Assembly (NCBI RefSeq): GCF_014805625.2
Contig: NW_023998414.1
Location: 22,092,352 to 22,156,351, forward strand
Direction of reading: 5' to 3'
Source of the DNA: Glossina fuscipes
Taxonomy: Eukaryota > Arthropoda > Insecta > Diptera > Glossinidae
DNA: 64,000 nt
This document shows positions 23,390 to 34,570 of this stretch, piece by piece. Positions within the stretch are counted from its first letter, which is position 1. Every line of letters begins with the position of its first letter. A program made the translations under genes and the position numbers. The notes below the pieces were generated by a model. It did no database searches and was not told where the DNA came from. It saw only the letters and a program-made list of their open reading frames with translations.

Positions 23390-24075
23390 TTGTGGGCGTT
23401 GTAGGCGTGTTCTTTGAAAAGTTTAGCGTACTTTGTAAATTTCTTTCTAGCAAACGGAAAAATCCCCACCACAGACACTGTACAGTTGGGCAAATGAACG
23501 ACGGACATCCGAATTTAAAACTGGCCACGACTATATAAACATTACGGAGTTTTTGAAAGTTGCGTCTGGGCTTTATAAGGGTATTTAAAAATAAGAAATT
23601 ACATTTTATTAGGCGTGGTCAATTTCTCCATTTTTGCATAGATTCTGCAACTAAACGTAGGGAATATTTGTTGAAATTTTTGTAGATTCATCTGAAAAAA
23701 AAGCGAATTTTTTACTCATTTTGAAACGCGGGGATATCTTAAGTTTACTTAGTACGGTAGGCGTCTACTTCGATCGGTTGGATTCGTTTTTAACACCAAC
23801 CTACGTGATAGATCTTTCAAGGTTTTAATGTTTCTGCCAAATTTGATGTTCATAGCGTCATTTTTTGTGGCCAGCATTTAGTTTAGACGAGACATTATAC
23901 AGGCGGGCAGACGGACAAGCGGAGAGACAGACGCCTTTCAATCGATTCAGAATTTTAATGCTAATCAAAATAATATCCATTTTGTGGCGTCACGTGAAGT
24001 TTGCTTCTGACTGTTGCAAACGTTTTCACAAAGTGAATATACCCTTCATCCGTTGGTAACGGGTATGAAAAAAAA
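23390..24075 (+). repeat. dispersed non-coding repeat, copy 3 (near full length)
   Basis: Begins GTGGGCGTTGTAGGCGTGTT and ends GCAAACGTTTTCACAAAGTG, ATATACCCTTC, TAACGGGTATGAAAA. Between them are CAGTTGGGCAAATGAACGAC, TTAAAACTGGCCACGA, CCAACCTACGTGATAGATC and a GGCGGGCAGACGGACAAGCG block. It is the clearest copy in the GACGGAC orientation and serves as the reference for the others. Confidence 0.75.
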
Positions 24076-24619
24076 AAAAATTTAAATCAAAATTACGATC
24101 TTGATTACAGAAAATTACTGACACTGGGATGCATATAATATGTACAAAAAAAAAAAAAAAAAAAAGAACAAGAAATTTTTTAATGCATTTTTTATTTTAT
24201 TTCATTATCAAGTAATTATTATGAAATATGCACTTTATATTCATTACGGTGAATGTCTGGTAGTTTTATGCATTTTATTTTTTTCCAAAGTTTAATGCGT
24301 TCGCAAAAATAATTACAAAAAATGAAGGAACAAAGTCCAATTTAGAACGGTACTGGTTTCCGCATACACATTAAATGTGTCCGAAGCGGTTGCGCCATCG
24401 CTCCACATGTTGTAAATATACACTTTCAGTTATTATATCAGATATCCCAAAAATTTACGGCCGATTTTAATTAAATAGAAAATAGAGTTAATTAATTTTT
24501 AATTGTAATTTATATACGATGGGATTATGCCTGGAATAGCATATCGGTGAAATGATTTCTACAACTTTGCCGGCACATACGCATTTTTTTATTCAAATTT
24601 TCAATGACTATTTTTTATA

Positions 24620-25060
24620 AATGTGATTGAATTTCATTGATGCAACGTCGAGGCTCCTCTTTCAATGGTCGGGTAATTCTGCGCTTGCTGGCATAGATCT
24701 CTTTTAGTAAGTCGAACCATCTAGGATGCCAACTCTGATTATCGAAACGAGAAGGTGCACGACCAGCAACGACCAGTCTCATATAGTAATTGAATTATTT
24801 CAGCGTCTGGTTGAAACTAGATGTCGTTCACATCAATATCATGTCATTTAAGCAGAAATAATTGGGTTATCGAGCACCGGTGACAGTCGTCGCATGACCA
24901 GTCTTATTTTCGAAGAAGTATGGTACAATGACGGCTTCAGTCCAAAATAGGCACCAAACCGTGACACGTAGTTTATGCATTTGTTTTTTGACGATCCCGT
25001 GTGAGTTCTCTGAACGGCAGTTATGATCGTTAACGAAACCCATCAAGTTGACCATGATGT
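24620..25060 (-). pseudogene. IS630/Tc1/mariner-type transposase remnant, internally deleted
   Basis: Minus-strand reading 25055-24870 gives GFVNDHNCR...KQMHKLRVTVWCLFWTEA and IVPYFFENKTGHATTVTGAR, matching the arthropod block usually spelt 'GFVNKQNCR...KQMHP.RVTVWCGFWAGGIIGPFFFEN..G..VTVNG.RY'. Further down (24780-24620) comes SRFDNQSWHPRWFDL followed directly by LKEIYASKRRI and CINEIQSH. The family norm is 'W.PRSCDLTPLDYFLWGYVK..VYA', so the TPLDYFLWGYVK segment is missing. Stops and frameshifts between the blocks make it inactive. Possible N-terminal debris extends to about 25300. Confidence 0.8.
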
Positions 25061-25934
25061 GGCCGCCAACTTTTCACTGTAATCTGTTAGTGACATATTA
25101 GTTGGCCTAATACAAATCGCTGATTAAATTCGTGGAAACGATGGCCTGAACGCACTCAAAAATCGTACAAATTGATTTGCTCTTGCTATTGATTTTCGTG
25201 CAAAAATCTCTGATCTAAGACTCGCCGAGCAAACAATATTGACTTTCGTTTCACTTTTTGCTTCTCCCAAAATTGATGTCAAGTTTCCAGCAAAAAGTAG
25301 TTTGTGCTGAATGATTGAAAAAAAAAGAAGGAAAAAAGGCTAGAAAATGAATCGCAAAGGACTTCAACTATACGCGATTTTCGCCAAAAACTTTAATAGA
25401 CTATGAAAAGCGTTCCTATTAAGCATTTTAGTAAAGGCATCACCTTAAGTGGAGGTCTTCTGAACAGACATCGTATACGAATCTTGATGATTACTAGTAG
25501 TCGCAAAAACATTTTGTTCTTTTTTTTTTTTTTTTTTGACTACTTGGTGAAACAAAGAATAATAGAAAAAATTTCAATTTAACAATGACTGATATTCAGA
25601 TGAATCATTTATTTGCATGTCTGCTATAAAAATCGTTACATACGTTTCCATCTTTCTTTCTTAGGTACAAAATTTCTTCTTTAAATTGCAATTATTTTGT
25701 TTTCGAATTTTTTCAACATTAAGCAAAATTCATTATTCCACACACACAATATAATAATAGCAGCGGACCCCAATGCAGTTTGCCTGACAATTTCTTCAAA
25801 CATTTTTATAATTGAACGGGAATCAGAAAATTACGTCAACGCTTTACTTGTTTATACTGCCTGATTCTAACCACAAGGTGCTTAGAAATGAAAGCAAAAA
25901 GAGCAGAATTTTCAATAAAATATCAGTTTTTTAG

Positions 25935-26660
25935 TTATAATTTTCATACCCACCACCGAAGAGTGAGCGGTATATTCATTTTAGCAAAACGTTTGCAAAG
26001 CGCCCGGACGGAAGTTTCAGAAACTGCACAAAGTACATATATTCTTAGTCAGCATCAAATTCTGAATCGATCAAAGCATGTCCGTCTATCCGTCTATGTA
26101 ACGTCTATTGTAAACATTCTTCTGGCCGCAAAAATGAAGTCATCGATTTCAACCATTTGAAGTTCTTGCACACAGGTTGATGTTAAAAGTGGGCAAAATC
26201 GATCGAAGAACACGCCTACAGTGCCAAGTCAACTGAGAACACCTTGGAAAATAAGATTTATTGGTTGCTCATTACTCATTAACTTCAGCAGATAAATTTA
26301 CGCATGTTGAACGCGTATTTTACAGGCCATGCTGTAGTACCTGTACAAAAATGGAAACGCTTGGCCACGCCTACTCAATATAGTACAGTATGTTAAAGTT
26401 TAATTTTTTTTCTTTTTTTTTTTCCAATATCTTTATAACTCATATATCTATAAAGTATTGTCCATCTGTCCGTCTGCCCAACTGTTGCCCAAAATGAAGA
26501 TTTCGCGAAGATATATAAAAATTACCCAAACTTCTCAAAGGACGCCCCTACAATGCCCACATATCTGTGTAAGAAAAGCTGTGAACAGTTTTGCTTACCA
26601 TTATAGACAGATGGGTGTAAAAGCTTCGGTCACAACCGAATATAATTTTCTTCCTTGTTT
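25935..26660 (-). repeat. dispersed non-coding repeat, copy 4 (inverted relative to copy 3)
   Basis: Starts TTTTCATACCCACCACCG, GGTATATTCATTTTAGCAAA, ACGTTTGCAAAG, which is the complement of the end of copy 3. It continues with CATGTCCGTCTATCCGTC, GGGCAAAATCGATCGAAGAA, CACGCCTACAGTGCC and ends GGTCACAACCGAATATAATT, TTCTTCCTTG. The end string defines the far terminus of the family, also seen at 41080 and 60065. Confidence 0.75.
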
Positions 26661-29205
26661 TTCTTCAAGTTAACTCTCTCTCTGCCTTTCGCATCCCTTA
26701 TTTAGTTTATACTCTCTATAATGAATACATTCTTGGCTTTTCATAATAATTATGACAGTGACAAACCGTCTCTTTAGCTGAACAAGTATGATATCAATAT
26801 TCCAGTTTATATGATCTCAGTTTGCCTAATGCATACGATAAGAGCGGGATGTTTTGATATATAACTCGCTAAAATAGTTCTTCTTAGCGTGAATCGTCTA
26901 AAGAACGCTTTGTCTGCTCTTGAGAGTGCTTCGTTCAGAACTTACACTAAAACGAAAATCGAAATCTTCTCCTACGTATCTTATAAACTGTGTTAGGTCG
27001 TTTGAGCAAATGCATCAACATAACGTAATTCAGGCTAAAATTCAAGAGAGCCTTTCGAAATAGTCCCGTTAAAGTCCCGCTTACCTTGATCGAAAATAAG
27101 AATTAGATTCGAAACAAATGCTGGCTCTCCTGATTGCTTTAAATGGTGAGCCCGATTCTATATATGAGTCTGTTAAGAATCAGGAAAAGAATTGTAAGGG
27201 GTATGATCATGAACTTCGAAGGGGGCGATGAGGTTGCAAAGTTGATTGCATCTCTTTCCAGAGTGTCTATACTAGCCGCTTAATAAATCTTATACACCTT
27301 TATATATAGTTATATAATAATTTTTTTCTAATTTTTACAGTGGCATACAGGGCCCAAAAGCTTCTGAAGCTTTGGAAGATTCATAGGTACTATCTATCTA
27401 TTGATTTTTATAAGACAGAACAGTTCGTTCTGTACTATGAATCTGTATTTTCTTGCGAACTCAATTAAGATGGGAAGTGACCAGTAACGCATAAAGATCG
27501 TGTTATTCTTGCGCATTCTTCAATGAATCCGTTCAATCGATATTTTTATCTCCTTGATGGGCAAATCTAACGAATCAAATTAAATGGTGCTTCGTCTAAG
27601 AGTTCTGCGATGTCTTTCTTGTTGCTAGGTTGGATAAAAGGCGAACTAGTTATTTCTATGACTTGGTGCCCTCTGGTCTATTATGTTAGCGCTTCTTCAT
27701 GCCTTGCATAACTCACATAAATTTATCTTATTTCCTTATTAGCTTTGTTACCAAACAAGCATTGAAAGCATTCACCACTGTTGACTTTTCTTTTCTTTAA
27801 TGACATTGCATTGTAATTATTGATTTAAAAAAAAAAAAAAAAAAAAAGAGAAGAAAAGAAAAAAAACTTAATATTTTTTTTTTTTTTTTGTAGCAACTAA
27901 AAAATAAAAAGGTAATTACAAATATTGTGTAGCCGTTGTTACGGTTAATTGATTCTTTTGATTTGAATCTTTTTTTTTGTTTTATTTTGAGCAATGGACT
28001 CTGTTCTTGGCATCATGACAGTGCATAATGCTGTGAAGAATTATTATGCACAAGGAACAAAAACAAAAAAAAAAAAAGACTTGCTTACGTTAAGGAATAA
28101 TAAATAAATACACTGGCCTGGCATGAAAAACTTTTCTTCTTATATATATATACATATATATATGTATGTATATGGCTTGTATACAAAGATGTACTGTAAT
28201 GTTCTGGTCATAAAATTACGCACGTGTGCTTGAGATGAAGTTGCACAAAATTTGCAAAAAAGAGGAACAAAAAAAAACAAAAAAGACAAAACAAAAAAGA
28301 ATGATAGGGAGAAGGAGAAGAGAAGTAGGAGAAGAAGAAGAGGGGAAAAAAAAAGAGGAAGAGATGGATGCAAACGTATAAGCAATCTCATCTCATCATC
28401 TATCGATGCAAAACGAGCCAAGTCTAGTTGGCCTGATGAACACTAAAGGCTAGCAGCAGTCGTCATACATATGCTTATATGCGTATATAAATGTACATGT
28501 ACATGCACATATTTAAGGGTAAATTTGTGTGTTTTTTTTTTTTTTTTTTTTTGCCTTATTTCGAATAATTTTGATTTATTAGCTAATTAATAAAAATGAT
28601 TGAAATGTAATTTTCTTATTATCACATAAAGTCGAAACAAATTTTAATTTATTATAAGATTTGTAAGAGAATAATAAATTGCGCAATCTTAAATGCCCGC
28701 CCAATTACGGGCTAATTGGCAAATCGATCAGGGTCCTTCTTATCATACATTTTATTTATACGCATGCACATATATATATAGGGACTTGTATAGATTTTTC
28801 TTTACAAACGATGCATAAAAAGTCGTGCTTGCCATGAGAGGAGATCGCTATGGTTTCGACAAATGCCTCTGATGGTAAAGAGGCACTATATGCATTCCGG
28901 GTCGTCAACTTAATATTAATGGATCGAAAAGCACAATTGTGTTAACTGCCTTGTATATGAAATATTTGCCCCAAGTTCAGCAATAGAGTAATTCTTTCGA
29001 GATTTTAAGCAACAGCAGTGCCTTGCTTGCAGAAGAATTGTTTCAAAATCATTCCTTAATTTACGAAGCGTGCCTGGGTACGCCATTGCTTGTATGGTTC
29101 GCTAGAAAGTGAAAGTGAAATTTAGTTTTCAACATATATTAGTGAACATAAATATTATTTTTAGATATCGAACGCTCACTCTATTCTAGGCTACTTGTCG
29201 TACAA
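26661..29205. other. intron 1, no gene recognised
   Basis: 26700-27780 is a little GC-richer and may be old transposon sequence, but no motif was found in any frame. Near 27780-28010 there are long A and T tracts; 28250-28360 is a purine-rich AAAAGA/GGAGAAG stretch; 28531-28552 is poly-T. Confidence 0.45.
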
Positions 29206-29430
29206 GGGTATATTAAATTTGTCCGAACGTATACAATAGACAAACTCAGCTTTCATCATATATAGAGCTTAGCTTTCCGTCTGTCCGTTTGTCCGTCTGT
29301 CCGTCTGTCAGTTTTCTTGTGTTCAACCTACAAACAGATATTTTTGCGATATTTTGATGAAACTTGATTCATCTACGAAAACTATTGTAAATGATTGGAA
29401 TTCGGAGAAAATGTGCAATCATTTCTCTCT
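29206..29430 (-). repeat. dispersed repeat fragment with a GTCCGTCTGTCC array
   Basis: GTACAAGGGTATATTAAATT leads to CTTTCCGTCTGTCCGTTTG, TCCGTCTGTCCGTCTGTC and then a 'gatattttgatgaaacttg' module. It shares the CCGTCTG array with the other copies but little else, so it may be a related family. Confidence 0.5.
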
Positions 29431-30826
29431 TATTTTTGACAATTGTTATATGAATAACTGTACTGAGCGAAATGATGTAGGTTTTTAAACTTGTGAAACT
29501 CGGTTGACTCGGATGATGCGCAAACTTTTCATTTTTGAAAAAAAGTCTATTCAGTTGTGTATAGTGCCCGGGAGTAAAAGAAATTTTTTTATTTTTTATT
29601 TTTTGTTTAAGCAACGCAATTTTGTCATTATATCCGTCGACTTATGGCATCGGGATGTCGTGTCAACTTCTTCTACATTCTTGGCATACATCTGAGCAGA
29701 TTACGTTTTTCCTCCTATAACCTTGAATTCTTAATCGATCATATCGATCGAATATTCGCGATTGTAGTCTCCAAAGAATATACAGAATTTTTATACGTTC
29801 CGTAAATCTAATACCAGTTATGTCTGAACTCAGATATATTTTGCAAAATATCCTCGAAATATATATAAATATTATTACCATGAAGGTCATAAATAAAATC
29901 ATAAATTGATGATATCTTCTTCGTGATCATGCTGTACTTTGCGCTTTGTATGTTGTTAACATAAACCAGTTCCTTTGGTTTTTTTTTTTTTTTTTTTTTT
30001 TTTTTGATTTTATCGAAGTAGCGTTGTTCAATTTGTACGTTAGAGTTTTAAAGTTGTGTACTTTAGCAATACGTGGTTTTGTTCCTTGTGTGGCGTACTG
30101 CTTAGGAAACCGTTTGGGCAGAATACGTTTTGAACAAAATTCTTCAAATGCTCGTGAAAGAAAAGAGAAGAAAACAAGTCAATGAAATAAAACTAAACGA
30201 AAATAAAAATACGTAAGCGACATAAGACCCTTGATGTTTGTCTCTCTTTTTTTTCCTAAATATAAATGTACAATTTTTCGAAAGTGTAAACATCGCAATA
30301 CATTGCAAGACAATAACATAGCCTAACAACTAACTAAAGTAACATAACTTGGCAAACATATATAAAAGTACCGTAAGACAAAAAATAGCATAACAGAGCA
30401 TAACGAACGTTTCGTAGACAACCCCAGTCCCATCGCAAGTTAGTCGAAAATATTGAAAGATCAATCGATATAGCTAAGGATGAGAGAAGAAGAGATCGCG
30501 TAATGTGCGAGCAGCACTCAAAGGCCAACTGACGTTTTCGTTCAAAGTGGGCCAACTTACAAATCGAATCGTTAGTTAGACAATAAGACCCCAAGATCAA
30601 TTTCATTGGCCGAAGTAAAAACTTGGAATGTCTTCGTCAACATATCAGCGTGCCGTAGATTGGTGACTGAATTATGATTACAATCTTGCATTATGAGGCA
30701 AAAAATATATCTTCATCTTCTAAAGGTTGAACGGTATTTGTTGACTACCGAGTCGCTCTGCTCACAGCTTTGTCTTTTTAGTGGAAAATCAAATCTTCAT
30801 TGAAGCTGCGGTAAACTATACACATG

Positions 30827-30859
<33 letters not shown>

Positions 30860-32370
30860 GTATATATATATATATGTATGTATATATATATGTGTATGTA
30901 TATATATGCCGCTTTAAGCGACTATATAAATATAAAGTAAAGCGTACTCTCGAATTCGATTTCAACCGATTTCAATGACTGTTAAGTGATTTCATGCTTG
31001 AAAATTAAATCTTTCTTCTTTGCATTTTTCCTGTTCTTAACCTTAGCCATGTTTTTCTTCTTTCTTCTTTATTCAGTCCTTTCTGGCCGTGATTTTGTTT
31101 TTCCACTACTGATTGCGAATTTAAAAATAAAATCTTTGTTTGTGTAATGCCAATAGTTGGATGAATGCTGCTATTAAAATGATGCCGTTGTTGAACTAGC
31201 TTTTCTTCCTTCCTTATACGCTTAGTTGATAATAATTTCGTTGTTGTTGTTTATTTCGTTTTGCGCGCCTTTTTTGCTTATTTACTTGCTTTACAGCATA
31301 TAATCCAAAAATAGATTTATAAATTTTAAGCGCTACGTTACATTAGGTGTTTACCTTTGTTGACTTTTGCTTTTAATAGTGAAGAGACTTATAAGGTCTT
31401 ATATTTGGTTGAAATAAACACATACACAAACGCACATATAAATGAGTTATCGAATCTGAGTAGACGTCTGGATGCTGACCACTGATGAAGATGATCTTTG
31501 AACGATAGTCACTTGAGTGTCATATTCAAGCGTCAACTTCAGACGTACTTCATGAAAACACACATGCGAGAGCAGGACATTGTGATTTCAACTTCCATTG
31601 GCCATTGAGACTAATTTCTTTAGAAATATTATTTTCTAATTCTCATACTATTGCGGTTTCGTTGAAATTGTTGCTTGACAATCGATGGAAAATTTATCAC
31701 AGCCCCTATATAACAACGAGATATGTTGGACTGTTTATTTACGGTATCACCTTTGTGTTCCACATGAAAAACTCTATCAATCGGAAGAGATTCTCTTGGT
31801 GTAATTCAAAGGAGAAATACATTACGTCGAACAAATTGAAATATCGCGCTATATAACAGGTGCGAACCTTGCGTCAAGCTTCTTTATATTTTCATGCCGA
31901 TCAAGGTACAAGTATTGCGTAAACATAGCAAAAGTTTGAAACTTCGCTTGTCGATCGAGTGCGAATACGTAGAGATGGGTACGGGATGGGCACGCAATCG
32001 TCTACTGTAACTTAACGTTAAGTAAGATTTTAAAAATTATTTCTTGCTTACGTTAAAAAGGTTCACTCGATCCGATTTCTACCCACAGAACTTGAGCCAC
32101 ATCTAAAACGGTTGATACCCGCTAGTAAAATGTGATCGTGGTGGTAGCGAAAAGAAGCTCCATGGTTTTGACGAAATATTCAAAGGGGACGGAATTTAGT
32201 AACCGAAATTCTTTGCGTTAAGACTGATAATATGTTTCGGAAATGATGAAGGGAAGAAATGATCATTCGCGTAATAATTGATTTTTCTATGGTTTTCGGC
32301 ACTATTGCAAAAGCTTCAGTGCTACTTTAATTTCACTCAATTCGCGATTAAACTGATTAGGTCTTAGTCG
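29431..32370. other. intron 1, AT-rich
   Basis: Holds a poly-T at 29979-30005 and a TA/TATG tract at 30825-30908. No exon or RNA gene was recognised. 31860-32370 is probably the upstream, unrecognisable part of the LINE that follows. Confidence 0.5.
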
Positions 32371-32379
32371 GTATCAACC

Positions 32380-33170
32380 GAAAGGAAAGGAACATCGGGT
32401 GTTCCGCAAAAATTCCATTTTGGTACCTTATCTTGTTAAGCATCCTTATTAGTGTCATATTCATTTTTATGCCGATAACGCATAAATTGATCTCACGTGG
32501 CCGCGCAAAGGTGGAGACAATCTGAATCTGATTTATTAACGAAAAGTTCGATCGCATTACTCTCGGCTCCTTTTCTAATAACTTAACGTTAAATGTAAGT
32601 AAAACTAAAGTGTTTTTCATTTCACCCATCGCTTATGATATTCATTTTTTGCCACGAAGAAATTGTGTTCGCTAGTATCCTCTCTAATCACGCTGTTCAA
32701 GCTTAACTTTCGTTTAAGCGCTCCAGCTCATGTTTTAATTTTACGCTAAGGCCTATTTATAGCATTTTGAGAAGACTGCGATTTCCTTCTCTTTTTTGGT
32801 TCCACTTTTGCTGAATTGAGATAGATAAATGCTTGGTGGTGCCGCCCATATTTTGTGGTGCAAAGATGTATGGCAAATCAGATTATGCTTCGTGTAACAG
32901 ATTGTAGGGTGTTGTTCTCAAGTGTGCCAGATATGTCTTTAATAAACGAAAATACGACAGACTATTTTCGTTTTTACTTAAAATTTTAAATTCCGATCTT
33001 CAAACGTACGTTAACGTCAAAAACCTAATCTTTCTTCGCAAACCCATGCGCTGCCGAACACCAGAGTATTTGCCTAAGAGGATCATAAATCTTCATCATC
33101 GTCCAGACTATTTTGACGCTGTTTATGCTGTTAAGTTGTAGAACTCCCTAACTCACTGTATGTAAGCCCA
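32380..33170 (+). pseudogene. LINE (jockey/CR1-like) reverse transcriptase remnant
   Basis: Plus-strand frames show the RT core. At 32389 SGVPQKFHFGTL stands for the usual SGVPQGSxLGPL. At 32462-32479 HFYADN stands for the catalytic 'YADD' box, with the second Asp changed to Asn by GAC to AAC. At 32553-32625 SNNLTLNVSKTKVFFISP stands for 'N.L.LNVSKTKVM.FSR'. The C-terminal part at 32985-33165 reads FLRKPMRCRTPEYLPKRI and ends in a small 'NSLT' motif, as in jockey-like elements. Several frameshifts and stops show it is dead. Confidence 0.75.
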
Positions 33171-33335
33171 AGCAGTGGCTTGGCTATAAAAGTCTTCTAT
33201 AGTCGACAATTACGTCTGCTTAGCTTCTTATACTATATGCTTAGCTTCTATACCGTGCAATGTAATTATAGTATCTGTATCCGATATTACTACAGTTTAC
33301 AATCGTCCCCTAAGAGGCTTTGTAGTGTTACTGGC

Positions 33336-33362
33336 ACACACACACACACACACATATATATA
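33336..33362. repeat. (CA)n(TA)n microsatellite
   Basis: About ten CA units followed by four TA units. Confidence 0.85.
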
Positions 33363-33925
33363 TTAATCTTAATTATAATGACGATTAGTAATCACTATTA
33401 TTAATTAATAAAGTAAATTAAACGAATGATCTTGTCGTACTGGTATACTTACTCTAACATGCCCACTTGCCATCGTCATTATCGGTTATCGTTCATGAAT
33501 TATTTGTCTTTGGATTACTCTCAGCGGTGTTTAGTTAATTTTTGGTTGAAACTTACGCATTAAGATAAGTTTTGCAGTTCATATATGGCTTCATAAAATC
33601 AAGTGTATATAAGATTGTCACACATCCCCAAAGATTTCATATTATTTAAACTAAAGTCTATATTTTAATTATAAATAAATCTATAATTATGCGATATATG
33701 CGATGCGGGTAGGCTAGTAACGATGGACCCACATTACCTGGGTATTACTTTGTATAAACACGCTCTTTCGCTCTTTCAAGATTGAATAAATAATTTTTGT
33801 AAACTTATTTTACAAAAATATTTGGAAAAATATGTTTCACTTTTGCAAGCATTGCCAGTGTCTCGAGATAAACAAATAAATTACGAAAACAAGACTTAAA
33901 ACACATAAAGCGCAATAAGTGGGTA

Positions 33926-34158
33926 AGAAGAAGAAGAAGAAGAAGAAGAAACGAAAACAAAAATCCATAAAACTACAGACATAAAACGCGGAGAAACCGC
34001 GTCATCAACGTTACTGCGATTTTGAAATCAATTATCATAGATTCTTCTCAAAGAGCTGTCGGTACTGTCGTATAACCTTAGCGCTTCACCGCCCAATAGA
34101 CAATTTGAAGATTGTATTTTGCATTGTTTATTCCATCACTTCTTCTTCTTCTTCTTCC
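33926..34158. repeat. inverted GAA / TTC tracts
   Basis: (GAA)8 at 33926-33951 faces (TTC)6 at 34139-34158 on the same strand, about 190 bases apart, so the transcript could form a hairpin there. The loop has no coding content that I recognise. Confidence 0.7.
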
Positions 34159-34549
34159 TAATTTCTGTTGAGTTTAGAGTTTAGCAAAAAGTCATCTCTT
34201 TATAATCATGTTCTTCAAGTTTAGTTAATGTTAACAAACAAACTACAGCTTTATCTTCATAGCGAAGCGAAATAATACTTCTTTACTCTCTTAGTATTCT
34301 TACTAAACGTTAACATATTGTTGCCCCTTTTCTGCTGACTATTCTTAATATTTATACAAAGGCATGTAACTGGATGTCATACGTACATACGTCTGAAGCG
34401 GAGTATCGTATTGTGCAGCCTTTCAGCTCTGTTCATAAGACATAAGTCTGCTTATGTAGAAACGTGTTTTTATTCCTCAGTAAATTTTAAAAGGCATTGT
34501 ATACGTTTTTAGAGAGCGAGTAATGATAAGAAACCTATGCATGAGTCTC

Positions 34550-34570
34550 ATAAAATGGCCGCCATTTTAT
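34550..34570. promoter_or_regulatory. perfect 10-bp dyad containing two GCCAT cores
   Basis: GCCATTTTAT is present on both strands, separated by one base, giving a 21-bp inverted repeat. GCCAT is the core of the YY1 / fly Pleiohomeotic binding site, so this could be a paired site inside the intron. It may equally be a chance palindrome. Confidence 0.35.

Noticed and set aside
27894..27911. 18-nt phase-0 micro-exon after a poly-T acceptor (QLKNKK then GTAATT)
   Set aside because: Low-complexity A-rich sequence with a weak donor; expected by chance between poly-T and poly-A tracts.
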